Origin: Cryptomeria japonica
Lineage: Eukaryota > Streptophyta > Pinopsida > Cupressales > Cupressaceae
Assembly: GCF_030272615.1 (NCBI RefSeq)
Contig: NC_081406.1
Location: 396,760,439 to 396,824,438 of the forward strand
Direction: 5' to 3'
DNA length: 64,000 bases
Each line of letters opens with the position of its first letter. The stretch's first letter is position 1. The notes beneath the pieces are model-generated. The model saw nothing but the letters and a program-made list of their open reading frames with translations, did no database searches and was not told the origin of the DNA. Positions 45,256 to 56,142 of this stretch are shown piece after piece. A program made the translations under genes and the position numbers.

Positions 45256-46418
45256 TGTATACACATAAAATTTTTGCTATGAGCAATTAAATAAATATTT
45301 TATATTTATTTAATAATCATTCTTCTATTAAATAGTTAATTTGAAAAGATTTATTTATTTTATTCATTTTCATGTCTTTCTATTAATTAATATTTTATTA
45401 ATTAATTCATTTATCATATTATTCTAATTAATTAAATATCTAATATTTAATTATTCTTTTAACCAAGTTAATTAAATGTTTAATAATTAATTATCTCCTC
45501 CAATCAATTAAATATCCAATATTTAATGGTTATTCTCCTATCCTATAGTCTCAAATATTAAATAATTCTCAAAATTATTTAATCCCTTTTCCAACTCACC
45601 TTCCATCTCCACTTCATCTTCCCTTTGCCAGCTCATCCAACATGTGGCTAAGGAAATTAATATTTCTTAAATATTAATTTATCATTTATCTTCAACCACC
45701 AAATTTAATGAATATTGTGTACGTACATTTATTTCATAACCATTTCCTATATTCTCTCCAACACCCTCTACATCTTAGGAAGGACTTGAGTCCACTTGTC
45801 TTCTCATGCCTAAATCTTCTCCAACCATCCCTAGATTTCCTCAGTCAGCGACCCAGTCAAGGTGAGTGACACTTATCTTCTCCTTCCCCCTTTCTCTCAA
45901 CCTTCACCTTTGCTCACAACCATCCAAATCTGTAGATCCGATCATGACCGTTGATCTAAGCCACATCATCTCATCCTCTCAAAGTCTATAAAATCAAGAG
46001 CTTCAGTTGAGAGAGAGTTAGACTTCAAGAGACTTCAAGTGCATTTTGCAAGCTAATCATATGCATCCGTGAGTTTTAGTTTTGAAGCAAATAGAAAATA
46101 GCAAATATCATTTTAGCATAATCATGTAGTATTTTCATATCATAGTATCAGTTAACTACAAGTTATCAGTACATTCTTCATATGCCATCTTGGAAGCCAT
46201 CAATTCATTGTCTGAGAGCACACCATCTACAACCAAGAACAGTGGAGTTAGGAAACAATGAGACATAAGCCATGAAGGTAATATTAATATTTTATTTCAT
46301 ATGTATTTCATGTAGTTTCATTGGTTGAGTTTGGATTTCCTGTATGCATTTCCATTTGTATTTTGTGAAACTAACTTATTACAGGTAACATTCTGACATT
46401 GAAATTCAAGTCGACACA
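45256..46418 (+). repeat. TatA 5' LTR
   Basis: Starts TGTATACACATAAAA, ends GTCGACACA. U3 is dominated by TTAATTAAT-type AT runs; a TATA box CTATAAAA lies at 45986-45993, followed by a purine-rich GAGAGAGAGTTAGACTTCAAG segment. Collinear with 61451-62609. Confidence 0.93.
45986..45993 (+). promoter_or_regulatory. TATA box of the TatA 5' LTR
   Basis: CTATAAAA, about 430 bp before the LTR end, repeated at the same place in the 3' LTR (62184-62191). Transcription of gag-pol would start about 30 bp downstream. Confidence 0.65.
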
Positions 46419-46421
46419 TTT

Positions 46422-46441
46422 TGGCACCTACCGTGGGACTC
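46422..46441 (+). other. TatA primer binding site
   Basis: TGGCACCTACCGTGGGACTC three bases after the LTR, the form typical of plant Tat elements and clearly different from the initiator-Met sites elsewhere in the window. Confidence 0.85.
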
Positions 46442-46524
46442 GACCTCGCATATACCTTTAAAAATACCGCAAAAAGTTAAAGTAACACATTTGTAATGCA
46501 GATTCATGCATGTGTGAATTCTGA

Positions 46525-46780
46525 CAGCACTTTTGTTCCGCAGGTTAGCGCATTTGCACTATAGGGTAGCACATGAGCATTTTAGGTTAGCGCTTTTGTC
46601 TTAAAATCTGCGCATATGCATTACAGGTTCGCGCATTTGTGTCGTAGGTTAGCCCATTTGTCAAAGAAATCATGCTTTTGTATCCACAGAGCAATGGTTT
46701 TGCCACCTAGGTTAGCACTTTTGACCTACAGGTTAGCGTTTTGAGCAAAAATATAGTGCATGTGTTAAATTAGCACTTCT
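46525..46780 (+). repeat. TatA gag-leader motif array near TTAGCGCATTTG
   Basis: About a dozen units, near 46525, 46546, 46566, 46587, 46607, 46628, 46649, 46671, 46691, 46712, 46733, 46754 and 46769, recur every 20-22 bp. Best forms are TTAGCGCATTTG, TTAGCGCTTTTG and TTAGCACTTTTG. It starts about 85 bp after the PBS and precedes gag by 1.9 kb. The same motif in the same sense precedes the antisense PMD gene. Confidence 0.88.
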
Positions 46781-47159
46781 ATTTACAAACTGACAAAATT
46801 TCTTGCAGGTTCAAATGCCCAAGAAATCAAAATTTTCAGACTACTAACATGCATGTGCAGGATGGTGTTTAAGGCAAATTTTATGCATTTCCTCATCTAG
46901 TTAATTAAAAGTCTTTATTTGGGAAGTAATATATCATATCTTATTCATCTAGTTTAACTAAGAGGATGAATTGACAACATGCAACTTGCATTTTTAGTAT
47001 TTTCTCTAAAATAGTTGCACATAGACTTTTAAAAGGGCTAAAATGAACACCATGTTTGTTGGAGCAACATCTCCAAATAGGACTTAGCCAACAATTTCTT
47101 TGAAAAGGTTAAAAATAATTCTTGTATTCCATGTCTCGAAAGTGGTCGGTATATGCTCT
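46781..47159 (+). other. TatA leader, proximal part
   Basis: Non-coding, no repeats of note; continues the transcribed leader. Confidence 0.5.
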
Positions 47160-47775
47160 CCCCTTAATTGGGTGACCAAAAAGCCAAACCCACTCTTTTA
47201 CGCTTTCTTTACTTTCAAGTAATTAAATCCTTTAGAGGGCCTACCTTCCCGAGCTTCCTTGAGGGAGCCAGTGAAAGGGAAACGACCTAAAGTGGAAACA
47301 GGCTAATACCGAGTCCTTCCAATCCACTATAAATAAATCGTGTTTGTGACGAAAGTCCCAAACAACATGTGCTGATAAGTTCATACCGACACTATGTTTC
47401 CCCATATACCCTATGGAGCGTAACCTCTATAGGCTGGGAACCTTCTATATTTATAGAGCTGAAAGTACCACATGTATGGCCACATGACCAGAAGCCTTTA
47501 CCAAAAACCACTTGTTCTAGTTGCCAAAATCCTTCTAGTTGTTGGCGCAGGAGGTTGGACCTCTGAAGCGGCTCACATACATATGGTTCTTAGTAGAGAT
47601 ATAAAGTTTTCCATGGGGAGTTTTCATGGAAACTGGTGCTTGGCTGCTCCGAAGAAGTGAGTGCCGAGGGTGGAGCCAGTGGGGTCAAGCATCTAAATAT
47701 CTGCTTTGAATAGCGTAGCCTCGGGGCAAACCCCACGTGAGATTCAACAATTATTGTCTCAGCCTGCCATAGGGA
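47160..47775 (+). other. TatA conserved leader block
   Basis: Matches 28380-28975 in order and spacing of phrases (AGAGGGCCTACCT at 47234, CCAGTGAAAGGGAA at 47268, GAAGTGAGT at 47654, GATTCAACAATTATTGTC at 47742). GTGAGT at 47657-47662 fits a 5' splice site. Frames inside are short and differ between the two copies, so it is not a conserved protein. Confidence 0.75.
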
Positions 47776-48633
47776 TTGTACTTGCTTGTGCATTTTATTT
47801 ATTAGACAATGTGTCTTCTATGTCTGTAACATGTTCCAAATGGTCAAAAATTAAAGAAAATTATCATCTACAAGTGAGCAAAAATCCAACAAATTACTGA
47901 AAAAGTTTGATTGAAAAGGGGAATACAAAAACTTTCCAACACTTGAAACGCCAGATCAAAATCAAAATATCAAAACATCAATATCAAAATAATTCTTGAA
48001 GTAGATTCATCTCTAAACTATCACATATTTTCAAAACTAGCTCAAATAACTAGGTCACTAATCCAACAGGTTATACCCAAAAGGTTCTATAAACATCAAC
48101 ATTCAACAAGCTATTGATTCAAACATCTTAAGTGAAAAAATCAACATCCTTGTCAAGTTTCTCATTAGGATAATCAAATCCTCTATCATGAAGCTTGATC
48201 AATCTATACTAGGTTCCTAATCTTGGATATATCTTTCCTATTTTGAACCTAGGTTATATCAAAACCAGAATCGCACCAACATTGGAATCAAACAAAATTG
48301 TGAATTGCCAAATTCTTATATGACTTTTAAGTATCACCTTAAGAAAAGAAAACCCAGTTATAAGGCTACTCAAAAAAGGATAAGATTATTGTATATCAAT
48401 CGCAACATCTTATTGAAACATAGGACATTCCTACACCATTTTTATCACTACCTACATGGCTGCGGTACAGAATTTGATGGTGAAATTTTGCAAAGATGTG
48501 CTTTTCAACAAAGAGACGCTTTATCCAAATGAACAAAAAATAGTGGTAAAATCAACAAGGCTTATCTTCCTAAACCAATAATCACATATTGACTTTGTTC
48601 TTTGGAACTTTCAACAACTTTTGAAATAATCAC
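47776..48633 (+). other. TatA leader, distal part
   Basis: A-rich non-coding sequence up to the gag start; no reliable splice acceptor or domain noted. Confidence 0.5.
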
Positions 48634-50436
48634 ATGCCAGTTTGGACTAGAGCCCAACACGAACAACTTAGAAAACAACAACAAATGGAGGAAGAAGATA
48701 CTCCTATATTCCACACTTTTGGATTTACCGATGTTAACGAAGAAGCAGTCAATAGCACCATTAGAGACCTTGAGCAAGATTTCAAATTTTATAGGCTAAT
48801 GGAAAAATTGTTAGCAAAACAAAAAGAAAAATATCTCTTGATGTTGGCAAAATCTGGAGCTAAACTACCACAAGACTTTAACATAGAAAGCTTGAAACAA
48901 GACATGGAGGCAAGTAACACCCAAAACACAGATGATCCAAATAACGAGGACGTAAACAAAGAAAGTCATGAAGAAATAAGGAAAGAAATGGATGACACAA
49001 GAAAAGAGCGTAGTGATAAGAGAACTCATGAAGAAACAAGGAGAAACTATGTGGATAATCCATTGTCAAACCTTACTCAATAAATACAAACTCTACAACA
49101 ATAGATACAAGACATGCAAAATGGGACAAGCTCCAAGAAATATTCATTAGAAGATATATGCCCATATCCTTTTGATAAAAATCTGAATATGATACCATTT
49201 CCGCAACATTGCGAGATTCCTAAATATGACAAATACAATGGAAAATATGATCCTCAAGATCACATCAGAGAGTTTTGTACTATGAGCATGGAATTTGCTC
49301 ATGATGAAACTTACCTTATGCGTATTTTTCCTAGGAGTTTAAATGGACAATCAATGGAGTGGTTTTCAAGATTACCATCCGGAATCAAATCCTTTGAAGA
49401 ACTTGTGAATAGGTTTATTTCACAATACTCCTACAATATAAGGAATGAAATAACAATGCTGGATCTTTGCAATGTTAAACAAAAGAATGGTGAATCCCTT
49501 ATGATTTTCTTACAACGATTGAAATGTAGGTTTAATAGGTATCCCCGAGACGTACCTGATCAAGAAAAAATGGACATATTCATTGATAATCTTATCAGTG
49601 AAATGAATTATCGACTAAGGATGCAATGACCTCCCTCTTTTGCCAAAATGATCGAGAATGGCCTGAAAATAGAGAACGCAATGGTAAAGAAAGGAGAACT
49701 AAAACTTTACAATAATTCATACAACAACAACAAAAACAACAACAACAACAACAACAATGACAAACCCAAGTTCTGGTCAAAGAATAGGAATGTCAGCAAT
49801 AAAGGGAATGATGATAATAGTACTACAAAAAAACAACAACCAATTTTTAATCTATCAAGTCAAATCCCAAGCAATAAAAATCTAGAAAACAATAAAGCCA
49901 AGTCTTTTTTTTCCAATCCTCGGAGGAAATTCACAAACATTGGAGAATCCTTGGAATCAGCCCTAAAAACTTTACTTGCCAACAAATTGATTGTTTTACC
50001 AGAAGCAAGAAGTTATGAACCACTAGTCAAGCCCAATTGGTGGAATGACAATCATTTTTGCAATTATCATCAGAATAAAGGACACCTATTAAATGATTGT
50101 CAAAGATTGAAACACCTTATACAAGATCTAATCGATAATGGAACCATCACAGTGGATAGCCATAAGATAAACGAATCACACTTGGCTTTTAAAACTCCAC
50201 TTCCAAATTATGAAAAAGGTGAATCGTCCCAATTAAAAGATGACAAAGGAAAAGACAAAGTTAATTATACTTATACATATGATGATGTGGTAAATGTGAT
50301 CATTGTTAATGAAAATCCATCTTCAAAACCAATCAATGTTATCACGAGAAGCAAAGCAAAGGTTACTTTTCTAGTTATAGAAAAAGACCCAACATCCACA
50401 TCACAACAATACAATTTAGTAGAGCAATTACAATGA
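48634..50436 (+). pseudogene. TatA gag
   Basis: Begins MPVWTRAQHEQLRKQQQ. A coiled-coil-like, charged N-terminus (residues about 1-150) is followed by the capsid core with YDKYNGKYDPQDHIREF, SMEWFSRLPSGIKSFEELV and the linker IDNLISEMNYRLR, then an asparagine run encoded by AAC repeats near 49723-49757, and a knuckle of CX2H type, CNYHQNKGHLLNDC, near 50059-50100. Four stops (TAA 49081, TAG 49102, TGA 49627, TGA 50434) split it into 149-, 171- and 262-codon pieces that stay in one frame, so no shift occurred. All four fit single transitions from Q or R codons. Confidence 0.92.
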
Positions 50437-50457
50437 ATACCCGCTCAAATATCAATT

Positions 50458-52761
50458 ATGGAACTTCTCAAGGTTTCACCTATGCATAAGGAAGTTTTAG
50501 AGAAAGCTTTAGTGGAAACAACAGTTTCAAAAGATTTGGATGTAGATCAGTTCCAAAACATGGTAGCACACCTCATAGCTCCTCATTGCTTATCATTTTC
50601 TGAAAATGATGACACATCCTTACAACATCCTCACAATGCTCCTTTACATGTTGAAGTCTCCATAAATAAAACTCATGTCAAATGTGTGCTCATAGATGGA
50701 GGAGCTGGCTTAAACATTTGTGCATTAAGTTTGATAAAAGATTTGGGATATTCAGAGAATGCAGTAGACCCGAAAAAGAAAATAACCATCAAAGCTTATG
50801 ATGAAGCAGGACGTTCTTCTAAAGGAACTGTTGTGCTACCAATAAGGATAGGACCTGTGGAAAAGGATACATTGTGTCAGGTTTTAGATTTGAACCTCTC
50901 TCACAACATTCTTCTAGGAAGGCCATGGATTCACAAGATGAAATCAGTTCCTTCTAGATATCATCAATGTGTGAAATTTCCTCATGAAGGAAAAGAAATC
51001 ACTATAATTGCAGATTCCAGTCAATATTGCAATAATTTGAAACCTGCACAAGATACAAGAATTCCGCATAATAGAGAATCAGTATATCCTACCAAAGAAA
51101 TTCAAGCAAAGTTATGGGAAACTTTTGAAGAAAAGCTCAAGTTAAATGATGAAGGAATGGGAAAATATTCTTTGCATAATTTTCCACTTTCCCCTAAGTC
51201 ATATGGAAAGCCTACAAATATTCAATCAAAGCCATTAGAAAGATCAAAACATATGTTTAAAGGAATATTTGTTAGTGCTGGAACTCTTACAAAGGAAAGT
51301 GAAGACAAAGAAATTCTTGGTTGGCTATACAAGGATGAAGACAAAACTATAGCAATGGCAGCAGAAGTCAATATTCCCATAAAACAATATGGCAAAGGAT
51401 ATGAAATCATGCAAAAGATGGGATATGAAGGAAAAGGACCAATTGGTAAGCAACATCAAGGTATTTTAGAACCTATTTGTCCACACTCACAATCCATAGA
51501 AGATAAATCTGGGCTGGGATATCTAAAGTCTAATCAAAAGCAACATAATCATCAACAACAAAAATGGAGAAAGAAATCGGTTTCTAAAGAAGAAAATTGG
51601 CAAGAAAAGCTACATCAAGCGCCCGAAACAATAACCAATAAACAAAAGAAGCAAGAAGAACATGAAAAGAAAGAGGAGGAGATTATCATCCAAGGTGATG
51701 AAAAATCTTGTCAACAAGTTCTGAAAATACAAACAAAGGCAAAATCTGAACAAGATATTCCAGAAGTAGTAAAAATAGAGATGACAGAAATCAGAGAACT
51801 TTTTGCACCATACGACATTCCAGTATGGTATAGTGGAGTAATCTTAGATCAAGATTCAGAGATAGATTCCAATGAATATGAATGGGGTCTAGATGTCTTA
51901 TCTACTACATCAAGTAAGGAAAACAATGAAGACCAAGCAGCTATCACAAAAGAAGACTTGTCTATTGCAGAACAAAAGATGAAGTTAGAAAGAAGACAAG
52001 AGAGAGTCAGAATTCAGAGAAAAGAGGCATATGCAAAAATAAAAGGGAATGACAAAGACAGAGAAGAAATGCCACAAGAAGTGCAAACAAAGATCAGATG
52101 TGCAAGAACCATAGCAAAATTAAGAGATAGTCAAGTTGGATTGACTATTAGTCTAGGAGAAGTTGAATTTGAAAGAAGACAAAATATAGCAAAAGAATCC
52201 TCTTTATCACATACACAAGTATGTCAACTCCAAAATACAGATGAGGTCAATCAAGAAGGAATTTGCAGTGTTAAAGATGTGCATGTGGACATAATCCATT
52301 CATTTAAGGGACAAACATTAGTTGAAGAACCACTTGAGTGTGAACTACACAATGCTAATATTAATTTTATTAAGACTAATTTGGAAACGCTTGGGAAAGA
52401 CAATTCTCAAAAACATTTAAACAATACCTATTCTATGCCAAACTATGATCATTATGTCATAAACGTTGAAACACCTAATAATGAAAGTGATTATGATTTA
52501 CCCCTTCTTCATCTTGAATTAATTGATTGGGATAATTTAGACAACCCCGAACTGAATGTCTTTTCCAATGAACATGACTTAGCCGTGTACCTGAACGTTG
52601 TTGAACCCATCCCAACTAAGATATCTTCCATTGCAGAATCAAGTGATGTTTCTCAGAGTCAGGAGAATGCCAAATTTTCCAGTCTCAAAAGCAAAATAAA
52701 ACAAGGAAAGAAACCTATTGTTGAAAACCATTTCATGGCAACATTAGATCAATCAAAATAG
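50458..52761 (+). CDS. TatA protease with G-patch domain and long linker
   Basis: A 767-codon open frame, the longest in the window. Retropepsin core: CVLIDGGAGLNICALSLI (about 50686-50740; active site DGG rather than DSG, as in many Tat proteases) and NILLGRPWIHKMKSVPSRY (about 50908-50965). A G-patch follows near 51385-51540: YGKGYEIMQKMGYEGKGPIG ... SGLGYLKS, a glycine-rich nucleic-acid-binding module known behind retroviral-type proteases. A 400-residue charged linker, rich in K/E with coiled-coil character around 51950-52120, leads toward RT. The frame is continuous with gag apart from stops at 50434 and 52759. It would be processed from a gag-pol polyprotein. Confidence 0.9.
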   Translation: MELLKVSPMHKEVLEKALVETTVSKDLDVDQFQNMVAHLIAPHCLSFSENDDTSLQHPHNAPLHVEVSINKTHVKCVLIDGGAGLNICALSLIKDLGYSENAVDPKKKITIKAYDEAGRSSKGTVVLPIRIGPVEKDTLCQVLDLNLSHNILLGRPWIHKMKSVPSRYHQCVKFPHEGKEITIIADSSQYCNNLKPAQDTRIPHNRESVYPTKEIQAKLWETFEEKLKLNDEGMGKYSLHNFPLSPKSYGKPTNIQSKPLERSKHMFKGIFVSAGTLTKESEDKEILGWLYKDEDKTIAMAAEVNIPIKQYGKGYEIMQKMGYEGKGPIGKQHQGILEPICPHSQSIEDKSGLGYLKSNQKQHNHQQQKWRKKSVSKEENWQEKLHQAPETITNKQKKQEEHEKKEEEIIIQGDEKSCQQVLKIQTKAKSEQDIPEVVKIEMTEIRELFAPYDIPVWYSGVILDQDSEIDSNEYEWGLDVLSTTSSKENNEDQAAITKEDLSIAEQKMKLERRQERVRIQRKEAYAKIKGNDKDREEMPQEVQTKIRCARTIAKLRDSQVGLTISLGEVEFERRQNIAKESSLSHTQVCQLQNTDEVNQEGICSVKDVHVDIIHSFKGQTLVEEPLECELHNANINFIKTNLETLGKDNSQKHLNNTYSMPNYDHYVINVETPNNESDYDLPLLHLELIDWDNLDNPELNVFSNEHDLAVYLNVVEPIPTKISSIAESSDVSQSQENAKFSSLKSKIKQGKKPIVENHFMATLDQSK

Positions 52762-53915
52762 AAAACAAAGGACATATCTGATGGTGAAAACCTCCTTGAG
52801 GCACCAGAAGATGGAAAGTTTGACATTCTTCCTCGATATTTTCAAGAGAGATCTGCTATCCTGATAGAACCAACAGAAGCAGTAAACATTGATACATCAA
52901 AGGATCCTAAAATACTTCATTTTGCTGCCTCATTATCAGAAAAAGAGAGGAAAGAATATATGGAATTCTTTAAGCAAAGACAAATAAATTTTGCTTGGTC
53001 TTATGCCGATATGCCAAGACTTAATCCTGATCTTATCATGCATCATCTTAATGTGGTTTAAAAAAAAAACCTGTTAAGAAGAAGCTAAGAAAGATGCATC
53101 CTCACATTGCTCTTCTTGTAAAGACCGAGTTGAAGAAACTATTAGAAGTGGGTTTCATAAGACCATTTGCTTATCTAGAATGGGTTTCAAGTATTGTACC
53201 AGTATCAAAACCAGACAAGAGCATAAGAGTCTGTACCGATTTGAGAGACCTGAATAAAGCATGTCCAAAAGATGATTTCCCACTACCAAACATTGATATC
53301 ATAGTTGACTTGTCAGCAAGACACGAGATGTTTTCATTAATGGATGGCTTCTCAGGATATAATCAAATAAGAATAGCACCTGAAGATCAAGAGAAAACAA
53401 CTTTCACCTATGCATGGGGAACATATTGCTGGAATGTTATGCCATTTGGGCTTAAGAATGCAGGAGCGACTTATCAAAGGGCTATGATGATAATTTTCCA
53501 TGATATGATGCACACAGTTATGGAAGATTATGTTGATGACATACTTGCAAAATCTCACACAAAAAATAACATTTGAACATTTTAAGCAAGACTTTTGACA
53601 AGCTAGAAAGATATCAATTGAGATTAAATCCAAAGAAATGTGCATTTGGGGTAACCTCTGGAAAGCTCCGTGGGTACATTATATTAGCTCGTGGCATTGA
53701 AGTAGATCCTGAAAAAGTCAAAGCTATCATGGAGATGGAGTCACCCAAGAACATAAGTCAACTGCGATCTTTACAAGGAAGGTTGCAATCAATCAGGAGA
53801 TTTGTTTCTCAGTTGGCCGATAGGTGTCTTCCATTTACCCATCTTCTACATAAAATATTCCATTCAAATGGGATCTAAAATGTGAAGAAGCTTTTTTGCA
53901 AATAAAAGAATATTT
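52762..53915 (+). pseudogene. TatA reverse transcriptase
   Basis: Continues from the linker with FAASLSEKERKEYMEFF, FAWSYADMP and a stop plus one-base shift in a poly-A run near 53060. Then LRKMHPHIALLVKTELKKLLEVGFIRP, SIVPVSKPDKSIRVCTDLRDLNKA, SLMDGFSGYNQI, MPFGLKNAGATYQRAM and an intact YVDD box in DYVDDILAKSH near 53527. A shift at about 53575 precedes LRLNPKKCAFGV and ISQLRSLQGRLQSIRRF, and another occurs near 53910. The catalytic aspartates are all present, unlike Copia-1, Gypsy-C and TatB. Confidence 0.92.
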
Positions 53916-54400
53916 ATGAGTCCTCCAGTATTAATATCACTAACCAAAGGGAAACCATTATTACTCTATGTCTCAGCAACAAGTGTATCATTAGGCGCTC
54001 TCCTAGCCCAACATGATGATGAAGGAAAAGAAAGAGCAGTTTACTATATCTGTAGAATGCTTGTTGGCTACGAATTAAATTATTCCTCAATTGAAAAGAT
54101 ATGTCTAGCTGTTGTATTTGCAACTCAGAAGCTACGACATTATATGTTGATTCACTATGTGAAACTAATAGCAAAGATAGATCCTCTCAAATATTTGTTG
54201 AACAAGTCAATGTTGACAGGGAGACTAGCCAAATGGGTTATGATACTGAGTAAATTTGACATAGAATATGTTGACCGGAAAGCTATCAAGGGACAAGTCA
54301 TCGCTAATCAATTGGCTGATGCACCTTTACAAAATGACATGCCTTTGCACATCAAATTTCCTGATGCAGATATCCTAACAATAAGTACAAACTTTGGGAA
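53916..54400 (+). pseudogene. TatA native RNase H (degenerate type)
   Basis: Reads LLLYVSATSVSLGALLAQ, where the usual catalytic DAS is SAT; then AVYYICRMLVGYELNYSSIEKICLAVVFATQKLRHYM and WVMILSKFDIEYV. In Tat elements this first RNase H is known to have lost catalysis, its role having passed to the extra domain that follows; the sequence agrees. Confidence 0.88.
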
Positions 54401-54830
54401 TTGTACTTTGATGGTTGTTATACCCAGTATGGATCAGGTGCAGAAATATTTTTCATCACACCTCAAGGACACACAATTCTGAAATCATATAGACTGCGAT
54501 TTCCATGCACTAATAATACTGCAGAGTATGAAGCATTAGATATAGGGCTTAAAATGGCTATTGAGTGGAACGTCAAAGAACTCCATGTCTATGGTGATTC
54601 ACAACTTGTCATTAATCAAGTAAATGATGAATATCAAACAAAGGATGATAAGATTATGCCATACAAACAACTGGTGGAGGAATTTAAAGAACACTTTAAA
54701 GAAATCACATTCACCTAGATTCCCAGAAATGAGAATAAAGCAACAGATGCAATGGCTACAATAGCATCTCTCTTGCAAAATAAAGACAATCAACAGCATT
54801 ACGAATTTCTCGTGGAAGATATCTTAACCT
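54401..54830 (+). pseudogene. TatA archaeal-type RNase H (second RNase H)
   Basis: YFDGCYTQYGSGAEIFF, NTAEYEALDIGLKMA and VYGDSQLVINQV carry the D, E and D of an archaeal-type RNase H, the hallmark of the Tat branch. It overlaps the preceding frame in another frame, so a shift lies near 54400. A TAG at 54716 interrupts the C-terminus (FT-stop-IPRNENKATDAMA). Confidence 0.9.
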
Positions 54831-56142
54831 ACCATCCAATCCCAGCATACCTATCGAATTTTCCATATATCAGGAACCAGTCAATCCTTATACGATCAAA
54901 CCTACCAATATTTGAAAGATCCTATCCTTCCTCTTGAACTATCTCGTAATCAATGAATAAACTTTATCCGACAGTCCTCTCACTATACTATTATTGCTGA
55001 TATCCTATATAGGCATGGTTTAGATGGTACTTTATTGGGATGTCTTGAAAAGGATGAATCTGAGAGAGTTCTTAATGACATTCATGCGGGTATTTGTGGT
55101 ACACACTCAAGTGGTTTAACATTGGCTAAGAAACTTATTCGTATGGGTTACTTTTGGCCTACTATGGAAAGAGATTCATTCACCTATGATAGAAAATGTA
55201 AACAATGTCAGATCCATGGAAATCTCATTCATGTGCCAGCACAAGAGTTATATCCTATGACATGATCATGGCCATTTTCACAATGGGGCCTTGATTTGGT
55301 AGGAAAGATCAATCCTTCATCTTCTAATGGACATAAGTTCATTTTGATTGCTACTAAATATTTTACTAAGTGGATTGAAGTAGTGCCTTTAACAACAGTA
55401 ACAAGAAAACAAATATCATCATTCATTTTGAGTTACATAATCTGTCGCTATGGAGTTCCTATGACCATTATCACTGATAATTGAAGACAATTCAAAAATG
55501 AAGACGTGAAAGAGCTATGTGAACAATTTCATATCCAACATAGGTTCTCTACTCCATATTATCCACAAGGTAATGGTCAAGCTGAAGCATCAAACAAAAC
55601 TATCTTGAAAATCTTGAAGAAAACAGTCAATGAAGCTGGAAAAGACTGGCACATTTAGCTAAATCCTGCTCTTTGGGCATACCGAACTAGCAGCCGCACT
55701 CCAATAGGGGCAACTCCATATTGTTTGGTCTATGGATCAGAAGCTATATTACCTATAGAAGTAGAGATACCATCTCTACGAGTATCCTTGCATGGTCTTA
55801 TACCAAAAGAACAACAACGAGTCTCTAAACTCTAGGAACTAGAACTGATTCAGGAACGTCGCCAAAATGTAACAGAAGATTTGAAAGTATACGAACAAAG
55901 AATGGCAAGAAGCTATAACCACAAATTCAAGCCACACATTTTCTAAATCGGAGATATAGTTCTAAGGGAGAATCCAAGAAATCAGCAAGACCGAGAAAAG
56001 AAGGGAAAATTTGAACCAAATTGGTTAGGACCTTTTGTCATAGTAGCAACATATGGATACGGAGCATACAAGTTATCTACCCCTGAAGGTGCTTGGTTCG
56101 ATGAACCTATCAATTCTATCCATCTCAAGAAATTTTATGCTT
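54831..56142 (+). pseudogene. TatA integrase
   Basis: Linker, then HHCC site HAGICGTHSSG...CKQCQ (55083-55215), core D in WGLDLVGKI (about 55290), second D in IITDN (about 55475), E in NGQAEASNK (about 55575), and the C-terminal GKFEPNWLGPFVIV ... EPINSIHLKKFYA ending at a TGA at 56142. Stops at about 55263, 55482, 55657, 55833 and 55945. No chromodomain is visible, as usual in Tat. It inserts the cDNA copy into chromosomes. Confidence 0.92.
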
